Shown here piece by piece: positions 41,406-50,482 of a DNA stretch of 64,000 nucleotides. Within the stretch, counting starts at the first letter, position 1. Each line of letters starts with the position of its first letter. The DNA comes from CAZYME01 sp964648115 (GTDB lineage: Bacteria > Pseudomonadota > Gammaproteobacteria > Legionellales > Legionellaceae). The notes under the pieces were generated by a model. The model ran no database searches. It saw nothing but the letters and a program-made list of their open reading frames with translations, and was not told where the DNA came from. Location: NCBI GenBank assembly GCA_964648115.1, contig CAZYME010000009.1, forward strand, positions 9,656-73,655, in the 5' to 3' direction. Position numbers and translations under genes: made by a program.

Positions 41406-43018
41406 GTGATACAGTAGTAATACACGGTCATGATTTAGATGATCATGAAGAGCATCATGGCCCAGAGCAAGGGAAAGGCATTATTGGCTTTATAAAACGT
41501 TGGTTATTTACTACTAACCATAAAGACATTGGCACACTGTATCTTTGGTTGGCAATGATTAGTTTCTTTGTTGCTGGCAGCATGGCCTTGATCATTCGTG
41601 CTGAATTATTTCAGCCCGGGCATCGTTTTGTCGATCCCAACTTTTTTAATCAAATGACCACGATGCATGGTTTGATCATGTTATTTGGGGTTGTCATGCC
41701 CGCCTTTACAGGCATGGCCAATTGGCAAATCCCCATGATGATCGGCGCACCAGACATGGCTCTGCCTCGTTTAAATAACTGGAGTTTCTGGCTACTGCCT
41801 TTCGCTTTTGCCTTATTGGCCTCTACTCTATTCCATAATGGTGGTGGGCCTAATTTTGGCTGGACGATGTATGCGCCTCTATCCACTAAATATGCGCCTC
41901 CTAGCACCGATTTTATGATTTTTTCGATTCACATGATGGGGCTCTCATCCATCATGGGTTCAATCAATATCATCGCAACTATCCTTAATATGCGTGCGCC
42001 AGGCATGACACTCATGAAAATGCCTATTTTCGTTTGGACCTGGTTAGTTACCGCATTTTTACTTATAGCAATCATGCCTGTCTTGGCAGGTGCTGTAACC
42101 ATGATGTTAGCTGATCGTCACTTTGGAACCAGCTTTTTTGAAGCAGCTGGCGGCGGTGATCCTATTCTGTTCCAACATATTTTTTGGTTCTTTGGACATC
42201 CTGAGGTATATGTTTTGGTTATGCCCGCGTTTGGCGTTATTTCTGAAATCATCCCTACTTTCAGCCGTAAGCCTTTATTTGGTTATCATTTCATGGTTTA
42301 TGCGGTAATAAGTATCGCTGCGCTCTCGTTTATAGTGTGGGTACACCACATGTTCACTACCGGCGTGCCTCTCGGTGCAGAACTGTTTTTCATGTATACC
42401 ACTATGTTGATTGCCGTGCCTACCGGCATTAAAGTATTTAACTGGGTAGGAACCATGTTTAAAGGTGCTATGACCTTTGAAACTCCCATGTTGTTTGCCG
42501 TCTCCTTTGTCTTCTTATTTACGATAGGCGGGTTTACAGGCTTAATGCTCTCCTTAGTACCAGCGGACTATCAATACCAAGATACGTATTTCGTAGTGGG
42601 ACATTTCCATTATGTGTTGGTTCCCGGTGTTATATTTGCCTTATTTGCAGCTACTTATTATTGGATACCGAAATGGACCGGTCACATGTATAACGAGCGT
42701 CTAGGTAAATGGCATTTCTGGCTATCGGTTATTTCCGTTAATATTGCTTTTTTCCCTATGCATTTCTTAGGCTTAGCGGGCATGCCACGGAGAATTCCTG
42801 ATTACGCCATTCAATTTACTAATTTCAATATGATTTCATCGATTGGTGCATTTATTTTTGGCTTTTCCCAATTATTATTTTTATATAATGTAATCGCTAC
42901 TATTCGTCACGGTAAAAAAGCAGATGATCGCGTATGGGAAGGCGCACATGGTTTAGAATGGACGCTATCCTCTCCACCACCCTACCACAGCTTTTCAACA
43001 CCACCTGAGGTTCATTGA
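41402..43018 (+). CDS. coxA: Cytochrome c oxidase subunit I
   Basis: 538 residues, twelve membrane helices. 'TTMHGLIMLFGVVMPAFTGM' (low-spin heme His), 'FFGHPEVYVLVMPAFG' (the Tyr-His region and K channel), 'WVHHMFTTG' (CuB) and 'DTYFVVGHFHYVL' (heme a and a3 ligands) are complete, so it is a functional heme-copper oxidase. Coupled to coxB. Confidence 0.98.
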   Translation: MSDTVVIHGHDLDDHEEHHGPEQGKGIIGFIKRWLFTTNHKDIGTLYLWLAMISFFVAGSMALIIRAELFQPGHRFVDPNFFNQMTTMHGLIMLFGVVMPAFTGMANWQIPMMIGAPDMALPRLNNWSFWLLPFAFALLASTLFHNGGGPNFGWTMYAPLSTKYAPPSTDFMIFSIHMMGLSSIMGSINIIATILNMRAPGMTLMKMPIFVWTWLVTAFLLIAIMPVLAGAVTMMLADRHFGTSFFEAAGGGDPILFQHIFWFFGHPEVYVLVMPAFGVISEIIPTFSRKPLFGYHFMVYAVISIAALSFIVWVHHMFTTGVPLGAELFFMYTTMLIAVPTGIKVFNWVGTMFKGAMTFETPMLFAVSFVFLFTIGGFTGLMLSLVPADYQYQDTYFVVGHFHYVLVPGVIFALFAATYYWIPKWTGHMYNERLGKWHFWLSVISVNIAFFPMHFLGLAGMPRRIPDYAIQFTNFNMISSIGAFIFGFSQLLFLYNVIATIRHGKKADDRVWEGAHGLEWTLSSPPPYHSFSTPPEVH

Positions 43019-43030
43019 TGGGTGGTGTGA

Positions 43031-43561
43031 ATGCTTACTAAAAACCATGCGAAATTAGTTGCTACGCTTCTATGTGTGGTCTTATGTATGTTTGCTTTTG
43101 GGTTTGCATTAGTCCCTATTTATAAGAGCATGTGTAAGGCTTTAGGCATAAATGGGAAAACCAATCCTGAGGCCATCGCGTATGATGCAACGACCGCAAA
43201 GATAGCAAAAGATCGGGAAGTGGTTGTGGAATTTGTGGCGACCAATAACGGTGGAGTGCCCTGGGCGTTTCATCCCAATACCCCGAAATTAAAAGTTCAT
43301 CCGGGTGAAATTGTAAAGCTTGCATTTTATGCAGAAAATAAAACAAACCACAGTATGACGGTTCAGGCAATTCCTAGTGTAACACCCGGAATCGCCGCAA
43401 AATATTTAAAAAAAACCGAGTGCTTTTGTTTTACCCAACAAACATTAAATGGCCACGAGGCAATGAATATGCCGTTGCTTTTTCACCTGGACACTGATTT
43501 GCCAGCTAACGTGAAAACAATTACTTTAGCTTATGCACTGTTTGATGTGACAGGAAGATAG
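43031..43561 (+). CDS. ctaG: Cytochrome c oxidase assembly protein CtaG/Cox11
   Basis: 176 residues with one N-terminal helix and a periplasmic Cox11 domain; 'KTECFCFTQQTL' contains the C-F-C-F copper site that delivers CuB to subunit I, and 'PIYKSMCKALGINGKT' is the other family block. It lies between coxA and coxC as in many gammaproteobacteria. Confidence 0.96.
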   Translation: MLTKNHAKLVATLLCVVLCMFAFGFALVPIYKSMCKALGINGKTNPEAIAYDATTAKIAKDREVVVEFVATNNGGVPWAFHPNTPKLKVHPGEIVKLAFYAENKTNHSMTVQAIPSVTPGIAAKYLKKTECFCFTQQTLNGHEAMNMPLLFHLDTDLPANVKTITLAYALFDVTGR

Positions 43562-43588
43562 AGAATTTTAACTGGAGAGAAACATATT

Positions 43589-44464
43589 ATGAGCGCGCCA
43601 GGCACATATTTTATCCCTAAACCTAGCCATTGGCCCTTAGTTGGCTCTATTGGCCTGACTACAACACTTGTTGGCGCCGGTTCGTGGCTGCATACCGACT
43701 GGTATGGGCCTTATTTTTTTACAATCGGTCTCTTTATTCTAATTTTCATGATGTTTGGTTGGTTTGGCCAGGTTATCTATGAGAATCAAAAGGGCGTGTA
43801 CGACCTACAAGTTGATCGCTCATTTCGCTGGGGAATGTGCTGGTTTATTTTTTCTGAGGTTTGCTTTTTCGGCGCTTTTTTTGGTGCCTTATTTTTTACT
43901 CGGATGTGGTCGATACCGCTGCTAGGCGGAGATCTAGACTTACATCCCATCACGCATATTACGCTATGGCCTGATTTCAAAGCCACCTGGCCTCTGCTCT
44001 CCAATCCCAACAACCAAACCTTTGTTGGCGCTCATGAAGGCATGGCTGCCTGGGGATTGGCCGCTATCAATACTGTCGTATTATTAACCTCCGGTGTCAC
44101 TATTACGTGGGCGCATTGGGCCTTAAAGCTCAATAAGCGCCGCCAACTAAACATAGGCCTAGCACTTACAGCCGCCCTAGGCGTGCTGTTCCTATTCTTG
44201 CAAGCGCACGAATATTATGACGCGTATACCGAAATGAATTTAACACTGGACGCAGGCATCTATGGAACCACCTTTTTCATGCTCACAGGATTCCATGGTT
44301 TGCACGTAACCATCGGAACCATCATGTTAATTGTCATTTTATGCCGCTCGCTCAAAGGCCATTTTACCCCAGAACGGCATTTTGCTTTCGAAGCAGTGGC
44401 CTGGTATTGGCATTTTGTTGACGTAGTGTGGTTATTCTTGTTTATCTTTGTTTATTGGTTATAG
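43589..44464 (+). CDS. coxC: Cytochrome c oxidase subunit III
   Basis: 291 residues, seven membrane helices. 'FRWGMCWFIFSEVCFFGAFF', 'WGLAAINTVVLLTSG', 'QAHEYYDAYTEMNLTLDAGI', 'GFHGLHVTIGTIML' and the C-terminal 'AWYWHFVDVVWLFLF' identify it. It ends the operon: the SURF1, CtaA and CtaB assembly genes that usually follow are not here. Confidence 0.97.
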   Translation: MSAPGTYFIPKPSHWPLVGSIGLTTTLVGAGSWLHTDWYGPYFFTIGLFILIFMMFGWFGQVIYENQKGVYDLQVDRSFRWGMCWFIFSEVCFFGAFFGALFFTRMWSIPLLGGDLDLHPITHITLWPDFKATWPLLSNPNNQTFVGAHEGMAAWGLAAINTVVLLTSGVTITWAHWALKLNKRRQLNIGLALTAALGVLFLFLQAHEYYDAYTEMNLTLDAGIYGTTFFMLTGFHGLHVTIGTIMLIVILCRSLKGHFTPERHFAFEAVAWYWHFVDVVWLFLFIFVYWL

Positions 44465-44466
44465 AG

Positions 44467-44533
44467 CTCCTCTCCCATTGATGGGAGAGGATGCCCGATA
44501 GGGCAGGCGCCCTGTCGGGGAGAAGGAACCACT
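44467..44533. repeat. Family C palindrome, short form
   Basis: ctctcccattgatgggagag, then gcccgatagggc, then 'cctgtcggggagaagg': the two ends of family C without the AT-rich centre, consistent with an internal deletion. It begins three bases after the coxC stop and would form a strong transcript-end hairpin. Confidence 0.8.
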
Positions 44534-44600
44534 ATTGCTTGACCACCACCTTGTTAAAAATATAGACTTTAGTCAAACGTGAGCTATTCAAGGATGCTCT

Positions 44601-46277
44601 ATGAGCTTGATGGGGAAAATACAAGGATTAGGATCATGGCTTTGGCAGCATAAAAGCGCTCCGCTAGGGCTAGCGGACTCATCCCTTACGGTGCTGACCT
44701 ATTTAGCGGATCAAGTTGCCGCCATACCCAGAATGATTCGCTCTATAGCGACTCATCCCCCCACGCGCCAAGTGGCAAAACATGTCTCGCGCGTTTTGGT
44801 ACAAGATGTCACTGTTGTGGTGGGAATAACATACGGGGTAACATGGTTTCTGCAACAAAACCTCACAAACAGCAACACAGAGAACAAAGATAATCCCCAA
44901 AACCTCGACAATACCATGGCCAATACCGCCCTATTACTCGCTATTCAGGTACTTCCAAGAATACTTGCTCTTCGTTCTAAACTTAAAATGCTCGGGCGGA
45001 CAACCCTAATTAACCTAGAGTTAAGTAAGCTTAGCGAAGTACAAGAGCGTTCCGGGTCCTGTGAGAAAGAGGGGTGCGCCCCCCTTGATTTATACTTAGG
45101 AGCCGGAACAGATTTTGCAGTTTATTTTGCTACGGAGCTTGGTCTATTGGTAGCAGAGCTTATGCCTGTACCTGGCATTTCTTTGGCTATTATCATAGCC
45201 CGAGTGGAGCACAATGGTCTCTACATCATGTCTGCTGCTTCAGCTACCCTCTGTTATAAGCATAAACAAAACTATTTATATGAAAACCAAGAAGTAGCAG
45301 TATCTTTGGGGCTTGGCCACTTTGTTAGTTCATGGCTCGCCACCAGCCTAATGCAAAAAACCGGAATTCCATCCTCCTATTACGCTAGTATAATCGACCT
45401 TTTAACACTTATAGCTCATGTCAGTGTGGCGAACCACATGACCCTCCCTCCCCCGAAAAAATCAACGGGACGCATACCCCCCCCTGTTGCGCTATGCCAA
45501 GCAGCAACTGCATGGGGTATTGAAATATTTGCTGCGGGACTTGAAAAAAGACTCCCTAGTATGCTTGAAGAACAATTAGAGCCAAATCTTCTTGTAAGAG
45601 TTATTAAAAAAGTACCTGCTTCGAAGATTGGCGATGCCATTGTTTGGACTTTGCAAGACTCAATGATCGCATATCTTATTCCCACTTTACTCAAAAATCG
45701 TAAAGGTTTTACTAATGATCCAATTGTCCGCGACAGTCTAACGGAATTGCAAAGAGCTGCCGAAAAATTTTTAAGAAACTTAGAGCAAGCTCCTGCAGAT
45801 TGGAGAGTTAAGGTGGCAAATGTCGCTCCTAGCATTACAGGTGAAGCAGCTAGAATAAGCTTGGGCCTTCCTCCCGCAATTACTAGGCTTGTCCTAAGGC
45901 TTATTAATACACCATCGGTAATGGAGAAAATACGTAGTTGGCGTATGCGGATTGAAACGCTAAGGTTAGAAGCTGTGACAGCAATACGCGTTAATAGAGA
46001 TGATTTGCGGCTAAATGGACATGTGCGGCTCCCTGATCCAGAGGTTTCCCAAGCTTTAAGAGCCCTAACCATAACACCACCAGACAACGTCATTAGGCTT
46101 AGAGGAGCCAGGCCCCCCGTTGCCTCTCCAGAAGAGGGCGTAGAAGGTGTCATTAGAATTACTCGCCAAAATTTCCATGGGCCGAGAGCGACTACCCCTA
46201 CTCCTCCTGGTTCACCTGTTTCAAGTGAAACAATTGAAGATGATTGGGTAGAGCTCCCTCAGCAGCGCTTTAATTAA
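44601..46277 (+). CDS. Uncharacterised multi-helix membrane protein
   Basis: 558 residues from an ATG with AAGGA eight bases upstream. Hydrophobic segments occur near residues 71-88 ('VTVVVGITYGVTWFL'), 107-120, 170-205 ('FAVYFATELGLLVAELMPVP') and 208-218; the last 250 residues are soluble and basic, ending in a Pro/Thr/Glu-rich tail (PTPPGSPVSSETIEDDWVEL). No family recognised. It is flanked by palindromic repeats on both sides in the slot after coxC, so it was probably acquired; a host-membrane role is only a guess. Confidence 0.7.
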   Translation: MSLMGKIQGLGSWLWQHKSAPLGLADSSLTVLTYLADQVAAIPRMIRSIATHPPTRQVAKHVSRVLVQDVTVVVGITYGVTWFLQQNLTNSNTENKDNPQNLDNTMANTALLLAIQVLPRILALRSKLKMLGRTTLINLELSKLSEVQERSGSCEKEGCAPLDLYLGAGTDFAVYFATELGLLVAELMPVPGISLAIIIARVEHNGLYIMSAASATLCYKHKQNYLYENQEVAVSLGLGHFVSSWLATSLMQKTGIPSSYYASIIDLLTLIAHVSVANHMTLPPPKKSTGRIPPPVALCQAATAWGIEIFAAGLEKRLPSMLEEQLEPNLLVRVIKKVPASKIGDAIVWTLQDSMIAYLIPTLLKNRKGFTNDPIVRDSLTELQRAAEKFLRNLEQAPADWRVKVANVAPSITGEAARISLGLPPAITRLVLRLINTPSVMEKIRSWRMRIETLRLEAVTAIRVNRDDLRLNGHVRLPDPEVSQALRALTITPPDNVIRLRGARPPVASPEEGVEGVIRITRQNFHGPRATTPTPPGSPVSSETIEDDWVELPQQRFN

Positions 46278-46312
46278 CGCCTGTTGTGGATAAAAATACC
46301 CACTGAACAAAT

Positions 46313-46440
46313 GTAGGTTGGGCCACGGCTTAATGGCGCTGCCTTAAGGAAATCCCGGCTAAAAATAGCCCGTCTTCGCTACGCTCGCAAAGACGATTAT
46401 CTTCCTTAATGCAGTGCCATTAAGCCGTGGCCCAACCTAC
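46313..46440. repeat. Family D palindrome interrupted by a family E-containing element
   Basis: The outer arms gtaggttgggccacggctta (46313 on) and the complement ending cccaacctac (46440) are an exact inverted repeat. The insert has its own arms 'ggaaatcccggctaaaaata' and 'gattatcttccttaa' and half a family E stem (46371-46394). The 30501-30527 copy shows the palindrome without an insert. Downstream of it, 46441-46647 is an unannotated AT-rich leader with no gene I can support; the whole 371-bp gap is thus explained. Confidence 0.85.
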
Positions 46441-46647
46441 ATTTACTTGTTCCCTTTTATCTGTATCCCACCATCCACCACAAAATTGATCAAAATTTGC
46501 GCACACGCTCAATGTGTACTAAAATTACACAACAAGAGGTTGAGCGATATAAACCAAACGTCGCGCTGGTGCTCTTAAAAACAGTGCACATATCTTGTGC
46601 CATCAGCCACAACCCCTGTTTAGTCATTAAATAACAAGGAGTTGGTT

Positions 46648-47070
46648 ATGAAAAAGTCATTAATTCTACCTACAATTGTGCTAGGGGCAGCTACCCTGGT
46701 TATTAGCACAAGCACTTTGGCAGCGACAGGCCCAGTACAAGCAACAGGAAATGTTATATCTGGAGTTGGCAATGCTGCTGTTGGCCTTGTCGGAACCACT
46801 CTACATGGTGCTGGACACGTCGTGAGAGGCGTTGTGCATGGTACAGGATATGTCGTAACAGGCGTTGCTAGGGGCGCTGGACATGTCGTGACTGGGACCG
46901 GCCGCGCAGTTACAGGCGTGGCCAGGGGCACCGAACACGTCGTGACGGGTGTTGCTAAAGACACCGGGCATGTCGTGAAAGGTGTAGCCAAAGGCACAGG
47001 ATACGTGGCTAAAACTGTCGTAGATGACACTGGCCATGTTGTAAAAGGCGTAATGCCAAAGAACCGATAA
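46648..47070 (+). CDS. Secreted protein of 11-residue Gly-Val repeats
   Basis: 140 residues from ATG 46648 with AAGGAG about seven bases upstream. Signal peptide 1-25 (to T-L-A-A). From about residue 55 the chain is built of 11-residue units of the form G-V-A-x-G-T-G-H-V-V-T (e.g. GVVHGTGYVVT, GVARGAGHVVT, GVAKDTGHVVK, GVAKGTGYVAK), seven or eight in all with one seven-residue unit. Eleven-residue periodicity with small residues and Val fits an amphipathic 11/3 helix, as in synucleins and LEA proteins, or a glycine-zipper. No family recognised. Confidence 0.8.
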   Translation: MKKSLILPTIVLGAATLVISTSTLAATGPVQATGNVISGVGNAAVGLVGTTLHGAGHVVRGVVHGTGYVVTGVARGAGHVVTGTGRAVTGVARGTEHVVTGVAKDTGHVVKGVAKGTGYVAKTVVDDTGHVVKGVMPKNR

Positions 47071-47088
47071 ACTTAAATAAGTCAAAAA

Positions 47089-47172
47089 ACCCGGATGTCC
47101 GCGTTGCGGCCATCCGGGCTACGATCCGCATGATAACGATCGAAGCCTGGTTGACGCGCAGCGGCAGCCGGG
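47089..47172. repeat. Dispersed repeat, family G, transcript-end hairpin
   Basis: Perfect hairpin arms cccggatg / catccggg (47090-47118) followed by 'ctacgatccgcatgataacg' and an outer arm 'cggcagccggg'. It lies between the convergent repeat protein and glmU and would serve as a terminator for both. A related copy is at 37939-38012. Confidence 0.75.
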
Positions 47173-47185
47173 TCATTTAAAAACG

Positions 47186-48568
47186 TTATTTCTTAATCTT
47201 AGTAGGCCTACGCCACCCACTCACCGTCTTTTGTTTAGCCTCAGTCAATGTCAACTCCCCAGCTGGAACATCCTTATAAATCGTACTCCCAGCACCAACT
47301 GTCGCATTTTTCCCCACCGTCACCGGCGCCACCAACTGCGTATCTGAACCAATAAAAACCCCATCCTCAATCACAGTTTGATGCTTATTAACCCCATCAT
47401 AATTACAAGTAATCGTACCCGCCCCAATATTAACGTCCTTACCTATGGTTACATCACCCAAATAGCTTAAGTGACTTGCCTTACTATTGCTGCTAAAAAT
47501 TGCTTTCTTTGTTTCGACAAAATTACCTATTTTACAATCTGCGCCCAATTTGGTACCAGGCCTTAACCGCGCAAAAGGGCCAATATGGCAGCTATCTCCA
47601 ATATGACAATTATCCAGCACGCTATTAGGTAAAATCTCGCAATTAGCGCCGAGGGTCACCTCGTTTAAACTGCAATTGGCACCAATAGTGCAATTATCGC
47701 CCACCACCACTTTCCCTGAAAATATAGTATTCACATCGATAAATACATCCATACCACAATGCAATTCCCCGCGAACATCAACACGCGAAGCGTCAGCCAC
47801 GGTAACACCCGCTAACATTAATTGTGACGCTATGCGCGTTTGTAATACACGCTCTAGCTGCTGCAACTGTAAGCGATTATTAACCCCTTGAACTTCCGTA
47901 CCATCGCTAACCCCCAGCGATACAATCGGCAACTGCTCAGCCACAGCCATAGTAATAATTTCGGTTAGATAATATTCCCCTTGTGCATTTTTGCTATTCA
48001 ATTTAGGCAGCCAACGCTGCAAATCAGCCGCTTTCGCACAGCAAATACCGCTGTAAATTTCCTTAATTTGCTTTTGTTCAACACTAGCATCTTTTTCTTC
48101 AACAATCGCAGAAATATGCCCCAACGCATTACGCACAATGCGCCCAAGACCAGTCGGGTCAGCAAAAGATGCTAATAACAACCCCAGTGGGGTTTCATCT
48201 GTTTTTAGAGGCTTGCAATGGTTAATTAACGCTCGTAGCGTATCCGCTTGTATTAAAGGCACATCAGCAGACAGCACCAGCACCTCACTAGACGCAGGGA
48301 TATGCGGCAAAGCCTGCATAACGGCATGCCCTGTCCCCAATTGCTCAGCTTGAAGCACCCAATTAACAGGTAGCATAGTCAAGGCTTGCTTAATTTGCTC
48401 ACCCCCATGGCCAATAATGACATGTATACCTTCAGGCTTTAGGCAAAGCGCCGTTTCTACCACCCGTGCCAACATGGGTTTACCACCCACATGATGAAGC
48501 ACCTTAGGAGTAGCCGAATGCATGCGTTTACCAAGCCCCGCCGCTAGAATCACTATGTGTAATGACAT
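47186..48568 (-). CDS. glmU: Bifunctional UDP-N-acetylglucosamine pyrophosphorylase / glucosamine-1-phosphate acetyltransferase
   Basis: 460 residues. N-terminal Rossmann-like uridyltransferase with 'IVILAAGLGKRMHS' (residues 4-17) and 'VLVLSADVPLIQADTLRAL'; C-terminal left-handed beta-helix acetyltransferase (from about 250) of hexapeptide repeats, ending 'TVSGWRRPTKIKK'. Makes UDP-GlcNAc for peptidoglycan and lipid A. Monocistronic. Confidence 0.97.
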   Translation of the reverse strand: MSLHIVILAAGLGKRMHSATPKVLHHVGGKPMLARVVETALCLKPEGIHVIIGHGGEQIKQALTMLPVNWVLQAEQLGTGHAVMQALPHIPASSEVLVLSADVPLIQADTLRALINHCKPLKTDETPLGLLLASFADPTGLGRIVRNALGHISAIVEEKDASVEQKQIKEIYSGICCAKAADLQRWLPKLNSKNAQGEYYLTEIITMAVAEQLPIVSLGVSDGTEVQGVNNRLQLQQLERVLQTRIASQLMLAGVTVADASRVDVRGELHCGMDVFIDVNTIFSGKVVVGDNCTIGANCSLNEVTLGANCEILPNSVLDNCHIGDSCHIGPFARLRPGTKLGADCKIGNFVETKKAIFSSNSKASHLSYLGDVTIGKDVNIGAGTITCNYDGVNKHQTVIEDGVFIGSDTQLVAPVTVGKNATVGAGSTIYKDVPAGELTLTEAKQKTVSGWRRPTKIKK

Positions 48569-48703
48569 AACTAAGAAAGTTCCTTTTTATTTGCGTTGTC
48601 CGCCTCTCATAATAACTGAAAATGATATAAACAGTCTGTATTCATATTGCAGATATGGTATTTATTGATATGATAAAAAAAATATTACGAGAGGAGTAGT
48701 ACC

Positions 48704-50432
48704 ATGATGATTTTTTATAAGGTCGCCCTAAAACTGATTCGTTCCAGATGTATGGAGGCCCATGCGAAATCGATGGCGGACGATAAGGACTGGATGCAGA
48801 TAGGCCGAAACCTTAAAGTATCTGCCGCAAAGAGGGAGGTACTAGAACAACTTTTATTGGCTCTCGAATCGCTACCAACCCCTGAAACCGACCAAGAGGG
48901 AATGACACAGCTCCAACAATTACTAATACAGCACCAAGACAAGGCCGTAGCAGTTACAACCGATCCAAAATACACGGACAAAGAGCTTACCGGTAGTACC
49001 GAAAAAATTTTGGGAGATTTGGCAGCTTCGCTACCTCAAATGCTCTATCTATTTGATACTAAACTGCACTTACTCAATCAAAAATACAACGACCGAGATG
49101 CACTTATGCAGTTTTATTTGCTAACAGGGTTGTATCATTCGAAAAGGACACTCAGAGCAAAAGAGGTACCAGAAGAACAAGGACGTATTTCTAAAGCTGC
49201 GGCTAATGTGAGCCCTTTTATTACGGCTCAAAAAGTATTGGTGAAGGCTATCTTTGAATTATGCTCAAGGGACATACAGCCCTGGGATGAGCGAGCAAGC
49301 AGACCAGATTATCAATCCTCAAGAGCTAGGGAAGTTTTAGCTTATGTGCACAAATTACAAGCGGAATATAACCTATTAATTGCCGCGCAATCAGTCTTCG
49401 TCACCACAATCCCAGCTTTTGCATTCCACAGAGATATGCTCAATCAATGCTTGGCTGAAAGTATTCTCGCGCTTGAAGCTCTCTGGGGAATTAATGGAGC
49501 TTTGCAAAGCAAAATACTGGCGAGAATGGAAGAAACCGACAGTGTATCATCTGAGATGCCCCAAGGTTGGGGTTTTGACCGACAGTCAAGCCATCTACTA
49601 ATGGACGCGCTACCTGAGCATGTAACAGCTGACTTTCGCAGAGCAACGCTTCAACAAGATGCTGGTAGAAACCGGGCAACCGGTGGAACATGTCCTGCCG
49701 CGTCTATCCCAGCTCTTACTAGAGATGCTCTACAAGTACACGATGAACTTAGCCAGAAACCACCTTCGCTTGACTTACCTGCAGTCCCAGCCCTCCATGA
49801 AGCCAATGATGCACAACACGATCCCGCCGCTCATTTAACAGGAGAAGAACAAAGACTAGCGCTAGCAGCTTCGCCAACTCATGAGGCGACGCTTGACTTA
49901 CCTGCAGCCCCAGCCCACCATGAAGCCAATAATGCACAACACGATCCCGCCGCTCATTTAACAGGAGAAGAACAAAGACTAGCGCTNNNNNNNNNNNNNN
50001 NNNNNNNNNNNNNNNNNNNNNNNNNNNNNNNNNNNNNNNNNNNNNNNNNNNNNNNNNNNNNNNNNNNNNNNNNNNNNNNNNNNNNNGCCAACTCATGAGG
50101 CGACGCTTGACTTACCTGCAGCCCCAGCCCACCATGAAGCCGATAATGCACAGGCACAGGCTGAAGCACATCCCAAGCCAGTACACATAGCACCACCTGC
50201 TGACGATGCTGCACCCGGAGACAAAAGAGCGGGTAGTCCTGCACGCATACTTTATCTATTAGGAGGACCAGATGCTATTGTTGTTGAAACCACAGTTAAA
50301 GCCCCAGTAGCGGCAGCGGCAGCTGCTGCTGAAGCTTCAGAGGACACCGCAGGTTCCCAAGTGAATGCAGCGCCACCACCTATGGGAAAAAATAAAAAGA
50401 AACCGCGCGGTGCTGCAGCTAAAGGGCCCTAA
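48704..50432 (+). CDS. Uncharacterised protein with 41-residue tandem repeats, broken by an assembly gap
   Basis: Starts at ATG 48704 with GAGAGGAG about seven bases upstream. Residues 1-350 are soluble and helical, no family recognised. From about 356, a unit of 41 residues (LDLPAVPALHEANDAQHDPA then AHLTGEEQRLALAASPTHEAT) is repeated, encoded by 123-bp DNA units at 49769 and 49892. 100 N fall in the second unit; after them another unit resumes and an Ala/Pro-rich basic tail ends at TAA 50432 (KKKPRGAAAKGP). The frame after the N run fits if the missing stretch is a whole number of repeats, not exactly 100 bases, so this is one gene of unknown full length. Confidence 0.72.
49769..50150. repeat. 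123-bp coding tandem repeat array
   Basis: Units begin with cttgacttacctgcag at 49769, 49892 and again at 50107 after the gap; spacing of the first two is exactly 123 bp (41 codons). Copies differ at a few positions (Val/Ala, Leu/His, Asp/Asn). At least three copies exist; the real number is hidden by the gap. Confidence 0.88.
49987..50086. other. 100-N scaffold gap
   Basis: A run of exactly 100 N, the usual placeholder for a gap of unknown length. It lies inside the 123-bp tandem repeat, which explains why assembly failed here. Confidence 0.99.
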
Positions 50433-50448
50433 AAATTCACGGTGATTT

Positions 50449-50471
50449 CGAGACGTGGTTTCCGCGTCTCG
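50449..50471. terminator. Hairpin between convergent genes
   Basis: Perfect seven-base arms cgagacg / cgtctcg around a nine-base loop, between the repeat protein stop (50432) and the ansA stop (50483). No T-run; probably a shared transcript end. Confidence 0.5.
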
Positions 50472-50482
50472 AGGTGCTACAT

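Noticed and set aside
45416..46153. Long open frame on the minus strand opposite the 558-residue membrane protein
   Set aside because: No ribosome site or recognisable product; the plus-strand gene has good start signals and composition.
46620..47030. Open frame antisense to the 11-residue repeat gene (Thr/Pro-rich)
   Set aside because: It mirrors the repeat on the other strand; the plus-strand frame has a signal peptide and ribosome site.
49769..49986. CRISPR-like direct repeats
   Set aside because: The 123-bp units are coding and contiguous with no spacers.
50087..50099. Stop codon soon after the N gap, suggesting a truncated repeat protein
   Set aside because: The stop depends on the placeholder length of 100; in the frame set by the repeat, the coding sequence continues to 50432.
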